A stretch of 64,000 nucleotides of DNA from Piliocolobus tephrosceles. Its lineage: Eukaryota; Chordata; Mammalia; Primates; Cercopithecidae. The DNA lies in contig NC_045444.1 of the NCBI RefSeq assembly GCF_002776525.5, forward strand, positions 31,788,198-31,852,197, read 5' to 3'. The notes beneath the pieces are model-generated. The model saw only the letters and a list, made by a program, of their open reading frames with translations. It had not been told where the DNA came from and ran no database searches. How positions within the stretch are numbered: position 1 is the first letter of the stretch; each line of letters begins with the position of its first letter. Below, one piece after another: positions 34,066 to 46,039 of the stretch. The translations under genes and the position numbers were made by a program.

Positions 34066-36459
34066 TTATGATTACCAGGATAAGAGACAGCAGCTACTAA
34101 TGAAACATAAATCAGTGTGGCCAAGGATGTCATGGAAAGAAATGGTCCTTTGCTCAATCCAGGTGAAAGGAAAGCTTCTAGAAACTTAAACTGCCCAAAG
34201 GGAGAATGGAGGAAGGAGATAGAAAGCATATTTGATTGGTTGAGTTTAAAAATTTCAATGAACTAAATAGTAGGAGTGATTTCATAAACTTGAATTAAAA
34301 GTTGAAAATTTTCATCTACTCATTGAAATGAGAACATCAAGAAAACCTTTGCCTACATATATATAATGTTATACATCCTTTTATACTCAGGCCTGTGTAT
34401 TACTAAGACTACACTATTTAATTTGACTACTATACTTTATGTATAGTTTGGACTTGAAAGGAATTTGATGAGGTTTTGAGAATAATAGCAATAGATTTTG
34501 GTAGAAAATAACAATAGTTTTCATTAATTTGGACAATCTAGCCTACATTATTCTCATAAGAATTGATTAATAGTTTGTGCTGTTTTATCACTCATAATTA
34601 AAGAGTTATAATGTTATAATAATTACTGTTAATATGGTGTGTTTTTGTTTGGGGAATTTTTGAGGAAACAAATTCTTTGCATTTGATTTATTTAAAAATT
34701 CACGTATAACTCAAGTCTAAGCTTAGATTGAGTAACTTGCAAACTGTGTGCCTTGAGCAAATTGGTCAACAGGTCTGAGCTACCTTGCTTCTTTAGTTTG
34801 TGTGTTTGGGATAAATGTATTTGTCCTAGCTTCCTGAACCACTGAAAGGCTCAAAACTCTTAATATATGGAAAAGTACATTGAAAAATAAAAAGCTCTAC
34901 AAGTTATTGTTTTATCAAGTTGTACTAATATTTCTAAACATTCTCAAAGATACCTTTTTATTTTTCATTACAACCAAGTACTTCCCAATCATTTATTAAA
35001 TACAGTCACTGGGCTATGTAAATAGGTCTGCTTCCTTGTGATATCTAATTCGATATTCATGATTTGCAAGATACTTTACTGTTCAATGTATACAGTCGAA
35101 AGAAAAGATGATCTAAATTATGTACTCAATTTGTATACAATTTCAAAGTACATCATAAGCTAACTTGCCTTGGCAACTATTTTAAGGCCAAATATAATTT
35201 TAATTTTCACTGCTCCTCACTCCTAAAACAACAACAAAATACTAGATATTCAGGATTGGGGAAACTCCTGAATGGAAAATTGACTTTCTAAATCTTAAAA
35301 AGTTCACATAAGCAAAGTCTAGGCTTTAAGAAACCCTGAAGGAGGCTATAGAAGGATTCATTTACTGAGAATTCTCAGTAATTACCTTCAGTTTTAGCCC
35401 AGGTTTTGTAGCCACCTTTTTTTCTTTACCTGTTTATATTGTCTATTAGATGGTAACAGCTAAAATATTCATAGGCACTGAGTTTATCATATAACTATTA
35501 CCTAAATGAAAAGTAAGATGTAAAACATTTGTCAAAATGCCAGTAACATTTTCATAGAATTTGACATGTGACCTCAGTCACCATCCTTGTGTATCCAGAA
35601 GAGTAACCTGTTTTCTGTCTTCCATACTTAATCCCAAGAAGCCAAATGAAAAAAACTGTTAATGCAAAAGTGAATCCACAAATACAAGAATTCATGAAAT
35701 ACATGGCTTTTCCTTTAAATGTGTGATTCTAGAAACTTATAGTAGGAAGTTCATGAGAAACTCATGAAATTGCAAAGGGTATCAAGATGGTTTGAGGGCA
35801 GAAGATGAGTTGTGTTTAGGGATGTTTGCCACTTGTTTTGTGCACTTAACTGCTGTATCAATATTTCTATCTCTATAGTAAAAACTGAATCTAACCAAGC
35901 TAGAATCAGGAAATCATGATCCTCACCTCAGCAGCTGCCAGCCAGAAGTACTTTCAGGAATAAGGATTTTCCTTTTTACCGCTGAGAAAAGAAAATAAAC
36001 GTGGAATAAGGGGCACTATAAACCATTCTGTGATCCCATACCTTACTTTTTGCCAAGATATATGAAGTCATTTATTTCTCATTTCTACTATTTGGTTTGA
36101 ATTTACCTATTGAGCAGTTCGTAGAAATGCAATAACTATAAACATTGTTCTGAAGGAAGAAAACTTATTTAAACTGCAAATTAAAAGAGTTTCTTGTGTT
36201 TCAGAGTTAAACTGCAGGATGTCATTAATCTTCCAGTAGAGTAGGTTTTAGCAGAAGGCACTGGTGAAATTTTTCATACTGTAATTTATCTTTTGTTCCA
36301 TTAAAGTAGGAGGTATTTTAAAGCTTTGATTATAAACATTCTATAATTCTTTTAGCCAATTTGGAGAAAAAGATTAAAAAGATTATGGTTTCTTGTGGTC
36401 TCTTGGGACTTTTTGTTTCTGGGATTTGATATACAGTTATAAATGAAATGGTAGAAGAT
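34066..36459. other. Non-repeat DNA
   Basis: No gene or repeat recognised over about 2.4 kb. The minus frame 33858-34229 (123 codons) runs over the LTR and is not a gene. This is one of the longest stretches without identifiable insertions. Confidence 0.45.
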
Positions 36460-37758
36460 AATATACATGAGATCAATTTCATCTTACAAGACTTATCTAA
36501 AAATGAATAATAAAGGTACTTGCTATTATAGTGAGTTGTCCAATCATTTATTCTGCAAATATTTATTGAGTACCTATTATACTCTAGGGAATATTTTGGG
36601 ACTTCACTTCATAAAAAAATTGAGAAAGACTGGGTTCTCTTCAGAAAGTAGAATCGGAGAAAAGGACATGTATGCAGGCAGTTTATTTGAGAAAGAGACC
36701 CCAAGGAGGGAGGTGAAGCCAATGCAAAATTCCATTACCAGTGAGATGCCATCATGAGCAACTGCATTTGATTATGCTGAGGACACTTAGAGGTACTGTG
36801 TCAAATGAGATTTAGAAGGTTCATGGAACGGAAAATAGAGCTTTTATCCACCAGCGCCATCCCTTATTAGTCAAAAGTTGCCCTATCAGATGTTAACTCT
36901 CTCCGAATCCTAGGTTAGACCAGGGATGAGAATATCCAAGTAAGTTTCCATACAACTGTGTCATTGAAGCCCAGGAGACAAGATTTAACTGTTGAAGAAA
37001 TTCTGGCAATAGAAGGGGGCAAAGAGTCTATTGATTATGTAAGCATGTTGCAAAAGATCAGGGAATGTATTTTTCACATTAGTAAATCTATTTACTTATT
37101 TGTTCACGATGCTTATTGAGTGCTTATTATGTGCCAGAGACAGTTTTATATATGGTGTTATAGCAGTAAGCTAAACGGAACATGATCTCTACTTTCGTTG
37201 AATTAAGGAAAGTGGGAGAAAGGAAAAAAATAAAGAAAATGATAGTTTATAAGATTATAATAAAGCAGAGTGGAAGAGGGAGCCCTGCAAATTTCTGAAA
37301 AGGCATCATTTGTAACATAATTAATAAGTTCACAAGTTCTGGTGTGAGGTGTCTGGAGTGTTCAAGGAACAAAGAACAAAGAACAGAGGAAATGTTGGGA
37401 TGCCTTGAAAAACCTTTGACTTTTTTTCCTACATAAGATGAGAAGCCACCAAAGCATTTAGGGCAGTGATGTACATAATGTGGGTTATATCACAGAATGA
37501 CGATCCTGTCTGTGGCATTGAGAATAAAGTGAAGTAAAGTACAAAGATAATAGTGTTGAGAGTCCAACCAAGAGAGTTTGAATAATTGGAAGAGGAAGGT
37601 AGTGACAGAATTGATGGATTCTGGCATTTGAAGAGATATACAGCTGACAGGATTTGCTGATGGATTCAATAAGAGATGTGAGAATTTTAAGAGGACTCCT
37701 AGACAACATGAAGAATATTTGTTTATTTGTTTGCTTGTTTTCTTTTGATTTTATTGGA
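36460..37758. other. Old, unclassified interspersed repeat DNA
   Basis: TATTTATTGAGTACCTATTA (36559) and TTATTGAGTGCTTATTATGT then GCCAGAGACAGTTTTATA (37110-37148) are words of old mammalian repeats. 37250-37700 contains GAAGCCACCAAAGCATTTAG and ATTTGCTGATGGATTCAATA, which also look repeat-derived. I cannot name the family. It continues past the MST LTR to about 38330 (TTTGGATATATGTAAGTCTG). Confidence 0.4.
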
Positions 37759-38129
37759 TGTATTAGTTCATTCTCACGCTGCTATAAAGAACTACATGAG
37801 GATGGTAATGTATAAAGGAAACAGGTTTAACTGACCCACAGTTCTGCATTGCTGGGGAGGGCTCAGGAAACTTACAATTATGGGAAAATGCAAAGCAGAA
37901 CCAGGCACCTTCTTCACAGGGCAGCAGGATGAAGTGAGTGCAAGCAGGGGAAATGCCAGACACTTGTAAAACAATCAGATCTCGTGAGACTCACTCATTG
38001 TCATGAGAACAGCATGGGAAAAACTGCCCCCGTTATCCAATTACCTCCACCTGGTCCTGCCCTTGACACGTGGGGACTATTACAATTCAAGGTGAGATTT
38101 GGATGGAGACACAGAGTCAAACCATACCA
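37759..38129 (-). mobile_element. Solo MST-type LTR (ERVL-MaLR)
   Basis: It runs from TGTATTAGTTCATTCTCACG to GTCAAACCATACCA in plus reading, with AGATCTCGTGAGACTCACTC and CCAATTACCTCCACCTGGTC. Flanks are TTGGA (37754-37758) and CTGGA (38130-38134), a 5-bp duplication with one mismatch. It sits inside older repeat DNA. Confidence 0.9.
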
Positions 38130-38692
38130 CTGGAAGAATGAAATTGTCATGTATTAAGGTAGAGGTAAATGGATAAGTAGTTTAAAAGGGAGTGCTATTT
38201 TGGACAGGTGGAATTAAGCAAAACTCATTAGCCAAGCATAAATGCCAGGTATACATTTGGATATATGTAAGTCTGGAGTTAAGCACTGAGAATGGAGGGA
38301 GGGGAGATGACTTATCCTTCCCCTATTAAATGGTGTTGATAGGCCAAATAGGATAACAAATAAATATTGAGTACTATAACAATATGTAGATTGTTATTGA
38401 AAAGAACTTACTATTACTGAGAAGTTTGTTAGATAAGGAGCACTTTTCCCATGGAGTGATGGTCTTAAGAAGAGAACCTGGTTGGAGTATATTCAAGAAA
38501 GAGAGGATAAAAGTTTAGAAGCAGAATTATATGGAAAATGGTGAAAGAAATAGTTGCAGGAAGGAATGCATGATCAAGAGATAATTTTTCTTTGTATAAG
38601 ACAGAGGAAATATATATTTGTATACTGATGAGAAACTTCTATTAAGAGAGAAATAATTAGTCTTGCAGAAAAGATAGTGAGACTGTCTGATG
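38130..38692. other. Old repeat-like DNA, unclassified
   Basis: This seems to continue the block to the left of the MST LTR (plus strand GAGGTAAATGG...TCTGGAGTTAAG). No gene. Confidence 0.35.
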
Positions 38693-39108
38693 TAGTATAT
38701 TCATTTCCTAGGGCTGCCATCGCACATACCACAGACTGGGTGCCTTAAACAACAGAAGTTTATTTTCTCAACCTTCCGGAGGCTAAAAGTTCAAGGTCAA
38801 GTGTAGGCATGTTTTGCTTCTTCTTAGGCTTCTCTTCTTGGCTTGCAGATGACTGTCTTCTCATTATCCTCACATGGTCACCCCTTAATCTCTGAGTACA
38901 TGAGTCAGGTACCTCTCTCTGTCTGTTTCATAATCTCCTCTTCCTATGTGAATACCAGCAATGTTGGATTAGGGCCCACCCTAAAGACCACATTGCACTT
39001 AATTACCCCTTTAAAGATGTTATCTCCAAATACTATCACATTCTGAGGTACTAAGTGTTAGGACTTCAAAGTACACATTTTTGGGAAATACATTTCAGCC
39101 CACAATAA
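38693..39108 (-). mobile_element. Solo MLT1 LTR (ERVL-MaLR)
   Basis: In plus reading CATTTCCTAGGGCTGCCATC, TAAACAACAGAAGTTTATTT, TTAGGGCCCACCCTAAAGAC, ATCACATTCTGAGGTACTAA and TTAGGACTTCAAAGTACACA match the reversed MLT1 LTR. Ends are diverged and no duplication was seen. Confidence 0.88.
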
Positions 39109-40449
39109 GTAAATGGATGGGGGAATGACTGAGGGGGGAATAAAATGTAATGCACAGATGGAGGGAGAGGACTTATGGTTACACAGAGAAGCTAAAAAAG
39201 GCAGAGAATAAGATGCAGATGCCGTAGGAAAGTAGATAATGATGGAAAGTGTGTAAAAGTTTCCTAATTATATTTATATTTTTTTCAATGAAATTAGAAG
39301 CAGCAGTTAAGAATCCTGTTGAGAGTAAAATTGAGAAGAAGGTGCCGGAAGTTTGAGAAGTGAGGACAACATATAGTTATTTAGCTGTGTGGTAGAACAA
39401 GAGGAATTAAGAAATTCAATTTGAGTTCTGGCTCTCTTCTTACATACAGTGCTCATGAATTTGAAGTAAGACCAGTCATGATGTTTTCCTTCACATTTGT
39501 TCAGCTTCAAAGGCATGAGGTTGATATTGAATTATATTTAACCAGGGTTTGGATTTTGCCAGATAAATACAGTGAATGGAGATGGGCAAGGCAGTTGAAT
39601 CATTTTTAATAAATGATGTTCTATGAAATCTAAACAGTTAAAAAAGAAGAAAATGAGGAATGAAGTCAGAAAGGGAGAATGAAAAGGCATAGAGTCAATA
39701 GAATGTTAGTCATAGACTGGTAAAGAACTATTAGAGGTAGGTGACTAGAGTGAGTAGAAACTGGTTTTATGCTTGAAACTGAAATTTGGAGGAGTTGCAG
39801 TTGTTACTGATGATACCTCAGTTGAAATGAGGAGAAAGAAAGGCTGAAGATGGAGGAATGACTCTATCTATGGAGAAGTAAACGCCAAGGAACTTTGAAG
39901 CCAGGGAAGTGAGAGAAGCATCTATATCGATAATTCTTAATAATTGCAACAGCAATAGTATTGCAAATAGTCACAGTAAACCAGAGTTAAAAATACTAAA
40001 GGGATGAGAATGGGTCATTAGAGTCTTAGCAATAACTGCAATAGGGAAGTGGGGGTTGCATTATTTGATGGCATGAGCTTTAAACTTTTTTTTTTTCTTA
40101 AGTAAACAGGGAGACACAATTTGTCTCAAGTAGCAGTAGCAAGAAGCATCAAGAAAGATACCTAACTCACCACTAAGCCCAAGAATACAACCTGTGGTAC
40201 GAGAGTATGACATGAAGACCTAGAGTCTCTTTCTTTTCCTGCTGCTGGAATTGTGCAGGCTGAGGAAGGGTCAGTGTTACAACTGGTTGTATTGAATAAA
40301 CATGGGTAGTTATAAAAGGGCTCTTTCAAAGCGTAATCACTACATTTATAATGGATTCATCTTTACACTCCTTTACAACTCAGAAATTTCTCAGAAATGC
40401 CTGCCAATACCTGACTTATTTGTTTGTTTGTTTGTTTGTTTTTTACTTA
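39109..40449. other. Unassigned, partly old repeat DNA
   Basis: G/A-rich, with GAGTCAATAGAATGTTAGTC and GAACTATTAGAGGTAGGTGA reminiscent of the same old block as 37250-38330. A (TTTG)n run lies at 40412-40442. No coding frame is supported. Confidence 0.35.
40412..40442. repeat. (TTTG)n microsatellite
   Basis: Five to six TTTG units followed by T6, just left of a MIR. Confidence 0.85.
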
Positions 40450-40705
40450 ATTAATAAGCACTGGTAGAGCGATTACTTAGTGCCAAATACTTTTCAAAAT
40501 ACTTGGTAATGTTAAACAGTTAATTTTCATAACAATCTTAGGATTGTTAGACAGAGACTATCTATTTATAGATAGATATCTATATTGTCTCTATAGAGAA
40601 ACTGTCTATCTAGAAAATAGTTATTCTAGGAGATAATTATTATCCTCTCCTTAAAAATGAGAAATCTGAGGCATAGAGTTTAAGTCAATTGTTTTAATGG
40701 TAATT
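40450..40705 (-). mobile_element. MIR SINE interrupted by a palindromic insertion
   Basis: Reversed MIR sequence is found on both sides: GATTACTTAGTGCCAAATAC, AATTTTCATAACAATCTTAG to the left, and ATTATTATCCTCTCCTTAAA, AATGAGAAATCTGAGGCATA to the right. About 85-95 extra bases (about 40545-40635) lie between the blocks that are adjacent in the consensus. Confidence 0.75.
40545..40635. repeat. AT-rich palindromic insertion (ATCT/AGAT words)
   Basis: It contains the perfect 12-bp palindrome TCTCTATAGAGA (40588-40599), ATCTATTTATAGAT (near 40560-40573), AGATATCT, and outer AGACAG...CTGTCT arms. This suggests a slipped or templated expansion and not an inserted element. Confidence 0.6.
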
Positions 40706-41489
40706 AACCTATTTTTAAAATCTTAGTTTTAAGTAAAGGAGTTAAGTAAAGTTAAGACTCTGTTGGGGTTTTCACCAAAAATGTTAATTGTTCAGTCATT
40801 ATTTATTAATAGTGAAGAAAATCTATCTCTAAAACAGAGCAGTTTAAAATTAATTTATTTGAATCAACAATTCAGGCAAAATCACTCATCCTAAATTATC
40901 AGAATGTGGCCTAAAAAACTGACATAAATGTTTAGTTTGGCCCAAAAACTCCACAATTTTTAAGTGTCAGGTTTTCTCAGACATTTCTCAGCATACTGTA
41001 TATAAAACAGTGAGACTAGATCCCTGACTCTAAAGAGCGTACCTTCTCTTCAAATGCCATGTCAACAGATGTGTGAACAGGGAAGGCAAAGAAAGTTGTG
41101 GAAGCACAGAGAGGAAAGATTCCCACCCTGGGGGTATTCATGAAGGTCCCAAAACGGAGGGTAATACTTGACCTCAGCAGAAAAGATGAAGAGATTGCCA
41201 GGCTACTGGCAGATCCATCCAGGCAAAGCAAATTCAAGGGTCAAGAAAGGTGACCAGTTCAAAGATCACTCAAAGGCAGACCATGTTCTGGCAATGGTGA
41301 GATACATATCATGCCTGAGTGCAGGTGTCTCCATGAAGGATGAAGAAACAGGCTTATGAACAGGAGTGATATAATCGTATTAACTTCAATAAAACATATA
41401 TGACAGGACTGGATTGGAGAGGGTCTAGAGTGATGCTGAACTAGAGGGTGACCAGAGATAATCCAGGAGAAAAAGCACCAAGCTCACTT
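40706..41489. other. Unassigned, partly old repeat DNA
   Basis: 40900-41470 contains AACAGGAGTGATATAATCGT and GGAGAGGGTCTAGAGTGATG in the order of an old unclassified repeat related to 37250-38330. Short frames on both strands at 41016-41359 are not gene-like. Confidence 0.35.
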
Positions 41490-41935
41490 GGCACCAAATT
41501 CCTCCTTGCTCTCTCTTATTCATTCATGTTGACATCCTAAGATCACACCTGCCAAATGTTCTCTCAGTACAGATTTTTGCAAAGGATTTGCCTTTCATAT
41601 GTAATGCTTTTCCCTTTCTAGCTAACCCTAACTCATCCTTTAGGTTGATATTAAATTGTCAGTTGCCCAAAGAAGCCTTCTCTGACCTTCCTGACCAGGT
41701 CAACTCTCCCTTTCATATGCTCCAATAACACCTTTTATTCTGGCACTACACTCAAGGGTGAATTTACATTTATTTAAGGAATCATTTGATCAGTGTCTGT
41801 TCCTACCATTAGACTACAAGCTTCCAGAAGTTAGGGATTCAGGTCATGTTTTGCTTGTCTTTGTATTCCCAGAACAATGCCAGGCAAATAATAGGTACGC
41901 CAAAATATCAACTGAATACATGAACGTTTGAACTA
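41490..41935 (+). mobile_element. L2 LINE 3' region
   Basis: AAGAAGCCTTCTCTGACCTT, CCATTAGACTACAAGCTTCC, CTTTGTATTCCCAGAACAAT, GCCAGGCAAATAATAGGTAC and ATCAACTGAATACATGAA keep L2 order ('GGAAGCCTTCCCTGACC...ACTAGACTGTAAGCTCC...AGCGCCTAGAACAGTGCCTGGCAC'). It is the best L2 in the window. Confidence 0.88.
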
Positions 41936-43352
41936 AGGCAATGGAAATGAGAAGTGAGGAGTAGGTGGGAATTTTGAAGTAAGTGAATGCATGACTAAGT
42001 AAATATTGTTTGATGCTATTTTAAAATTAACTCACATTGAAGAAGTAACTCTTCAAAAATCATATAGTGATATTTCATATTTGCCAAAATTTGACAGAGA
42101 ATTAGAAAAGAAAGCATGTGTATTCAGTTATTTGATCTGAAAAATTGAATAGACATACAATTTTCTACAGTGAACGAAGAAATTGTGGAAATGTCATATT
42201 TTCCCACCTGAAATTTCTTCTCCTGCATCTTCTTCTTACTCTATTGCCTTCTTGCTACCCTCATCTTATTCACATTTCAAGGCATAGCTAAAACCCATCT
42301 CCTTCATGATGTCTACTACAATGCTCAATCAATATTGATTAATAGATTGCTACACTCAAACCCCTAGGTCTGGTTAATGTGTGTTTAATTATTTTTTCTC
42401 CATGATTTCACAGGTAAAATATTCACAACAGTAATAGATCTTATACAAGTACCAGCAGGAAGCTAACTGAATGATTGATTAACAACACATGGAGTCATTT
42501 TTTCACTCCCAACAAATATTTTTCTTGCTGGTAGAATATCTGTATTTCAAATATAGTAACATTTTAACTGTGTATCTTACCTACACTCTTTTAAGGACAT
42601 AAATTCCTTGTCATGTCAACCAATTGTTTTACTAATTTTATATTGCTTACTTTGACTTCCAATTTTTTTTTTTTTTTTCAAAATTGTACACAAGAATCAA
42701 GATCTGAAATCCTAAGTCCAATTTTAACAGCTGGTAGCTGTATCATGAAGCCTACAAGAAAAACCCCATAAAACCCTGTTTGATAAGATTAACCAAATTG
42801 AGCAAATCAGTGAATTGTTATGAATGGTATCTACATCTTTTTAAATCTGTGACTTACAAATTTTAATAAAATATAGGAGCTTAGTTTCATGTGATATTTC
42901 ACCTAATTTCCCTACTGCTGCTTTTTCATGTGTGAAACCATTTTTCTCTGCCAGGTATCTAAGAGGTAGTATTGAGTAATACTTGTCTTCCATTTTCCAT
43001 TAGTCAAATCATGTGGTTATTGTATTAAAAGAATGAATAAAATGATCTTTTTAAAAGGCAAATAAGATATAATAAATCAGTAACAAAGCATTTTTGTTAT
43101 TGTTTCTATGATGTCTTTTGTCTTTGTACCCTTAGAAATGAAATTTGACATTAAATGTCCTTTGTAGAACTTAGTTATTTTGTTCTTTCTAATAGAAATA
43201 TTCTCAACGTAATAAAACCTACCAAATTACACATTTAAAGAACTGGAAAAATTGATTGTGCTAGAATAAAATAAATTCAGATTATCCAAAAGCTATATTA
43301 AAGGGCCACAATTTATGTAACAGGTTGAAAATAAACATATACAGAGTCTTAT
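41936..43352. other. Non-repeat AT-rich DNA
   Basis: No gene or confidently named repeat. A T17 run lies at 42663-42679. 42220-42310 (CACATTTCAAGGCATAGCTA, AAACCCATCTCCTTCATGAT) is faintly L2-like. Confidence 0.4.
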
Positions 43353-43410
43353 TGTGTGTGTGCACATGAGAGAAAGAGAGAGTGTGCGTGTGTGTGTGTG
43401 TGTGTGTGTA
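43353..43410. repeat. (TG)n / (GA)n microsatellite
   Basis: TGTGTGTG, then GAGAGAAAGAGAGAG, then (TG)n over 58 bases. Confidence 0.9.
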
Positions 43411-43759
43411 CATCTATGTTTTAGGCATCATTGCGTAATGGATCAAAAAATTACGAGTAAAACAGTATAGAAAAATTCAGAAAATCAAGTCATTTCAGGC
43501 TAATACAGATAAATTAAAAAGCCTTTCACGAGAAAAACTTATAACAGTTGTACAAGACCTTTTACACTCTTCCTGTTGGTCTTATCTGTAAATTGAGAAC
43601 AATAAAATCTGTCATTCTGCCTTGCACAATTACTGAAGATCCAGTAAAAATATTACGTAAAAATGCTTTGTTTAAGTATCAGAAATACTTGGGACAACGG
43701 TGTGCTAAATACTATGTTAGTACGATGTAATTCGTAGAAACAAATACTACTAATATAAT
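43411..43759. other. Non-repeat DNA
   Basis: Nothing recognised. Confidence 0.4.
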
Positions 43760-44035
43760 GCTAATAATAACAGTATGGCTAGCATTTATCGAGAGTGATT
43801 TTCATGTACTTACTAAGTCCTTCATACGTATTTTTTCATTTAACCTTCTCAACAGCCCAAGAAAATACTTACTATTATGGTCTATGTTTTAAGATGAAGA
43901 ATTTGTGGCTAAAATAATTAAAGTACTTCCTTAAGGTCATACAAGAAGGAAATGGCAAAGTCAGAATTGACCCATCACTGAATGACCAGCAAGCCCAAAG
44001 TCTTTTCCATTAGGCTTACCACTTCTTATCCCTAT
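43760..44035 (-). mobile_element. MIR SINE
   Basis: Reversed MIR order: GGCTAGCATTTATCGAGAGT, TTTCATTTAACCTTCTCAAC, AGTACTTCCTTAAGGTCATA, GAAATGGCAAAGTCAGAATT, AAGCCCAAAGTCTTTTCCAT. Nearly full length. Confidence 0.8.
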
Positions 44036-44131
44036 TGTTTTTTAGTTGGAACCCTGCCCCCCACCTCCCTGAGCTCCCATTTCACTGTGTATACCTCTTC
44101 TTCCAGCACTTGGCGTATTGTATTTTAATTA

Positions 44132-44471
44132 CAGCTGTGTCACTTTATGTTGGCAATATATTCTGATAAATGTATTGTTAGGCTATTTCCTCACTGTGCA
44201 AACATCATAGAATGTACTTACACAAACCTACGTGGTGTACCCTATGACGTACCTAGGCTGTATGGCAAAGCCTTTTGCTCCAAGTCTGTAAACCTGTACA
44301 GCATGTACTGTAGGGAATACTGTAGGCAATTGCAACACAGTGGAATCTACATGTCTAAACATATCTAAACATGGAAAAGATATAGCAAAAATGCCATATT
44401 CTAATCTTATGGGACCACCATTGTATATGCGGTCTGTTGTTGACTGACAAGTTATTATGGGGCCATGACTT
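44132..44471 (-). mobile_element. MER2 DNA transposon (TcMar-Tigger, non-autonomous)
   Basis: About 340 bp, from CAGCTGTGTCACTTTATGTT to GTTATTATGGGGCCATGACT. It has TGCAAACATCATAGAATGTA, ACAAACCTACGTGG, TGTAAACCTGTACAGCATGT, AATACTGTAGGCAATTGCAA and AATCTTATGGGACCACCATT. TA lies on both sides (44130-44131, 44472-44473), the expected target duplication. MER2 has no coding capacity; it was moved by Tigger1 transposase. Strand assignment follows the consensus as I recall it. Confidence 0.88.
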
Positions 44472-44859
44472 TATTTGTGTACTTACCTTCTCCACTGGAC
44501 TGTGATCCCATTAAAAGCAATGCTGGAACCTCACCCATCAAGCATCCAGGAAAGAATAGTAAACATTGGCTTAATGACTGCTTGAACTCATTCTCATTTA
44601 TTGTTTTAATCAAAACACACATCATCTGTAAGGAATAATAATTATCAAAATGTATTGGGTAACTCAAATATCCACCACAGTTCTTATAAACATTTGGTTT
44701 TGAAAGAAAAAAATAAACACAATTCCTCCTACTCTCAAACACTGCTTCTAAAATTTTCATATTTTTGGCTGCCTTTGATTTGTGTTACTTATTTTATTTG
44801 ATAGATTAGTGAATATATTAGTGATTTAATTATTCATTAAAATACATAATAATATATAT
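44472..44859. other. Non-repeat DNA
   Basis: Nothing recognised. The 101-codon minus frame 44455-44760 has no domain and begins in MER2. Confidence 0.4.
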
Positions 44860-45085
44860 ATTTAAGACCACATATGTAGTGCTCCTTGTAAGTGAAGTAC
44901 TGTAAGTCTTTCATTAGTTTAACCCTCAAACCAATCCTATGAAGAAGGTGCTAGTATTACTTCTGTTTCACAGAAGAGCAGTTTAACAACTTGCCATGGT
45001 TGTGCTGCTTGGTGTAGAGGTACCAGCATCTAAACACCTGTCATTTGGCTTCAGAGTGTTACTCGTAACCATTTCACTATCATCT
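44860..45085 (-). mobile_element. MIR SINE
   Basis: TCATTAGTTTAACCCTCAAA, CCAATCCTATGAAGAAGGTG, CTAGTATTACTTCTGTTTCA and AGTTTAACAACTTGCCATGG follow reversed MIR. The 142-codon plus frame at 44996-45424, the longest in the window, starts in this MIR and runs into old L1, so it is chance. Confidence 0.75.
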
Positions 45086-45712
45086 CTGTGTTTCATGGTA
45101 TCTGGAATTCTGCTGATTTCCCATAAGTCAGAGAGCTCCAGGTTTTTTCCTAATTTTTTGGAGAATCCTTTCTCCACAGTAGCTCCCCCTCTTTCCCTTT
45201 TATTGGGCATTTTTAAGGTAAGGTTTATTGAGGTATATTTTGCAGTTAATAAAATTTACCTTCTCTCAGGTTCATTTAAGTGGGTTTTGACAAATGTGTA
45301 CAGTTACAAATCCATTGCCACAAACAGTATCTCCTCCTTAATAATACTCTTCATTTCCATTTATATTTCAGTTTTGTATTATTTTTATGTCAATTTCCAA
45401 ACATTTGGTGCTAGTGCATTGTAACAATTTATTTTTGTATGTGGTTTTATAGCCTGCAACCTGGTTAAAACCACAAATGGGTTATAACAGCTATTGTAGA
45501 TTCTTATAGGCAATCATGTTGACTTCAAATAGAGAAAGTTCTATTTCTTTCTTTCCAATCATGATGTCTCTAATCTTTTTTCTTGCCTAACTTCACTTGT
45601 TAGAACCCTATTCAACATTGAATTAAAATGTTGAAATTAGACACTTCTGCCTCAATCCCAGTCTTTAAAAAGAAAGCATTCAATCTTTCACCATTAAGTA
45701 TGATATACACTG

Positions 45713-45713
<1 letters not shown>

Positions 45714-45756
<43 letters not shown>
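45714..45756. repeat. (TG)21 microsatellite at an Alu tail
   Basis: A pure 43-base TG run takes the place of the T-run expected at the Alu 3' end on this strand. Confidence 0.95.
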
Positions 45757-45757
<1 letters not shown>

Positions 45758-46039
45758 TGACGTGGGATCTCACTTTGTCACTCAGGCTGGCATGATCTCA
45801 GCTCACTGCAACATTGCAGCCTCCACATCCCAGGTTCAAATGATTCTCATACTTCGGAATCCTGGGTAGCTGGAATTACAGACATGCACTACAAATCCTG
45901 GCTAATTTTTGTATATTTTAGTAGAGACGGGGTGTTGCCATGTTGGCCAGTCTGGTCTCCAAGTCCTGACCTCAACTGATCCACCCACCTCAGCCTCCCA
46001 AAGTGCTGGGATTACAGATATGAGCTACTGTACCAGGCC
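45757..46039 (-). mobile_element. Alu (AluJ/S) with TG tract in place of the tail
   Basis: GGGATCTCACTTTGTCACTC, GGCTGGCATGATCTCAGCTC, TAGTAGAGACGGGGTGTTGC and AAGTGCTGGGATTACAGATA. The 5' end is at TACCAGGCC. It is inserted in an old L1. A small right-arm deletion lies after AGGCTGG. Confidence 0.85.

Noticed and set aside
33858..34229. 123-codon minus frame
   Set aside because: It spans an LTR antisense to its promoter and poly(A) signal.
44996..45424. Longest open frame in the window (142 codons, +)
   Set aside because: It begins in a minus-strand MIR and runs into an old minus-strand L1, is Ser/Leu/Ile-rich with no domain, and is what chance allows in 64 kb.
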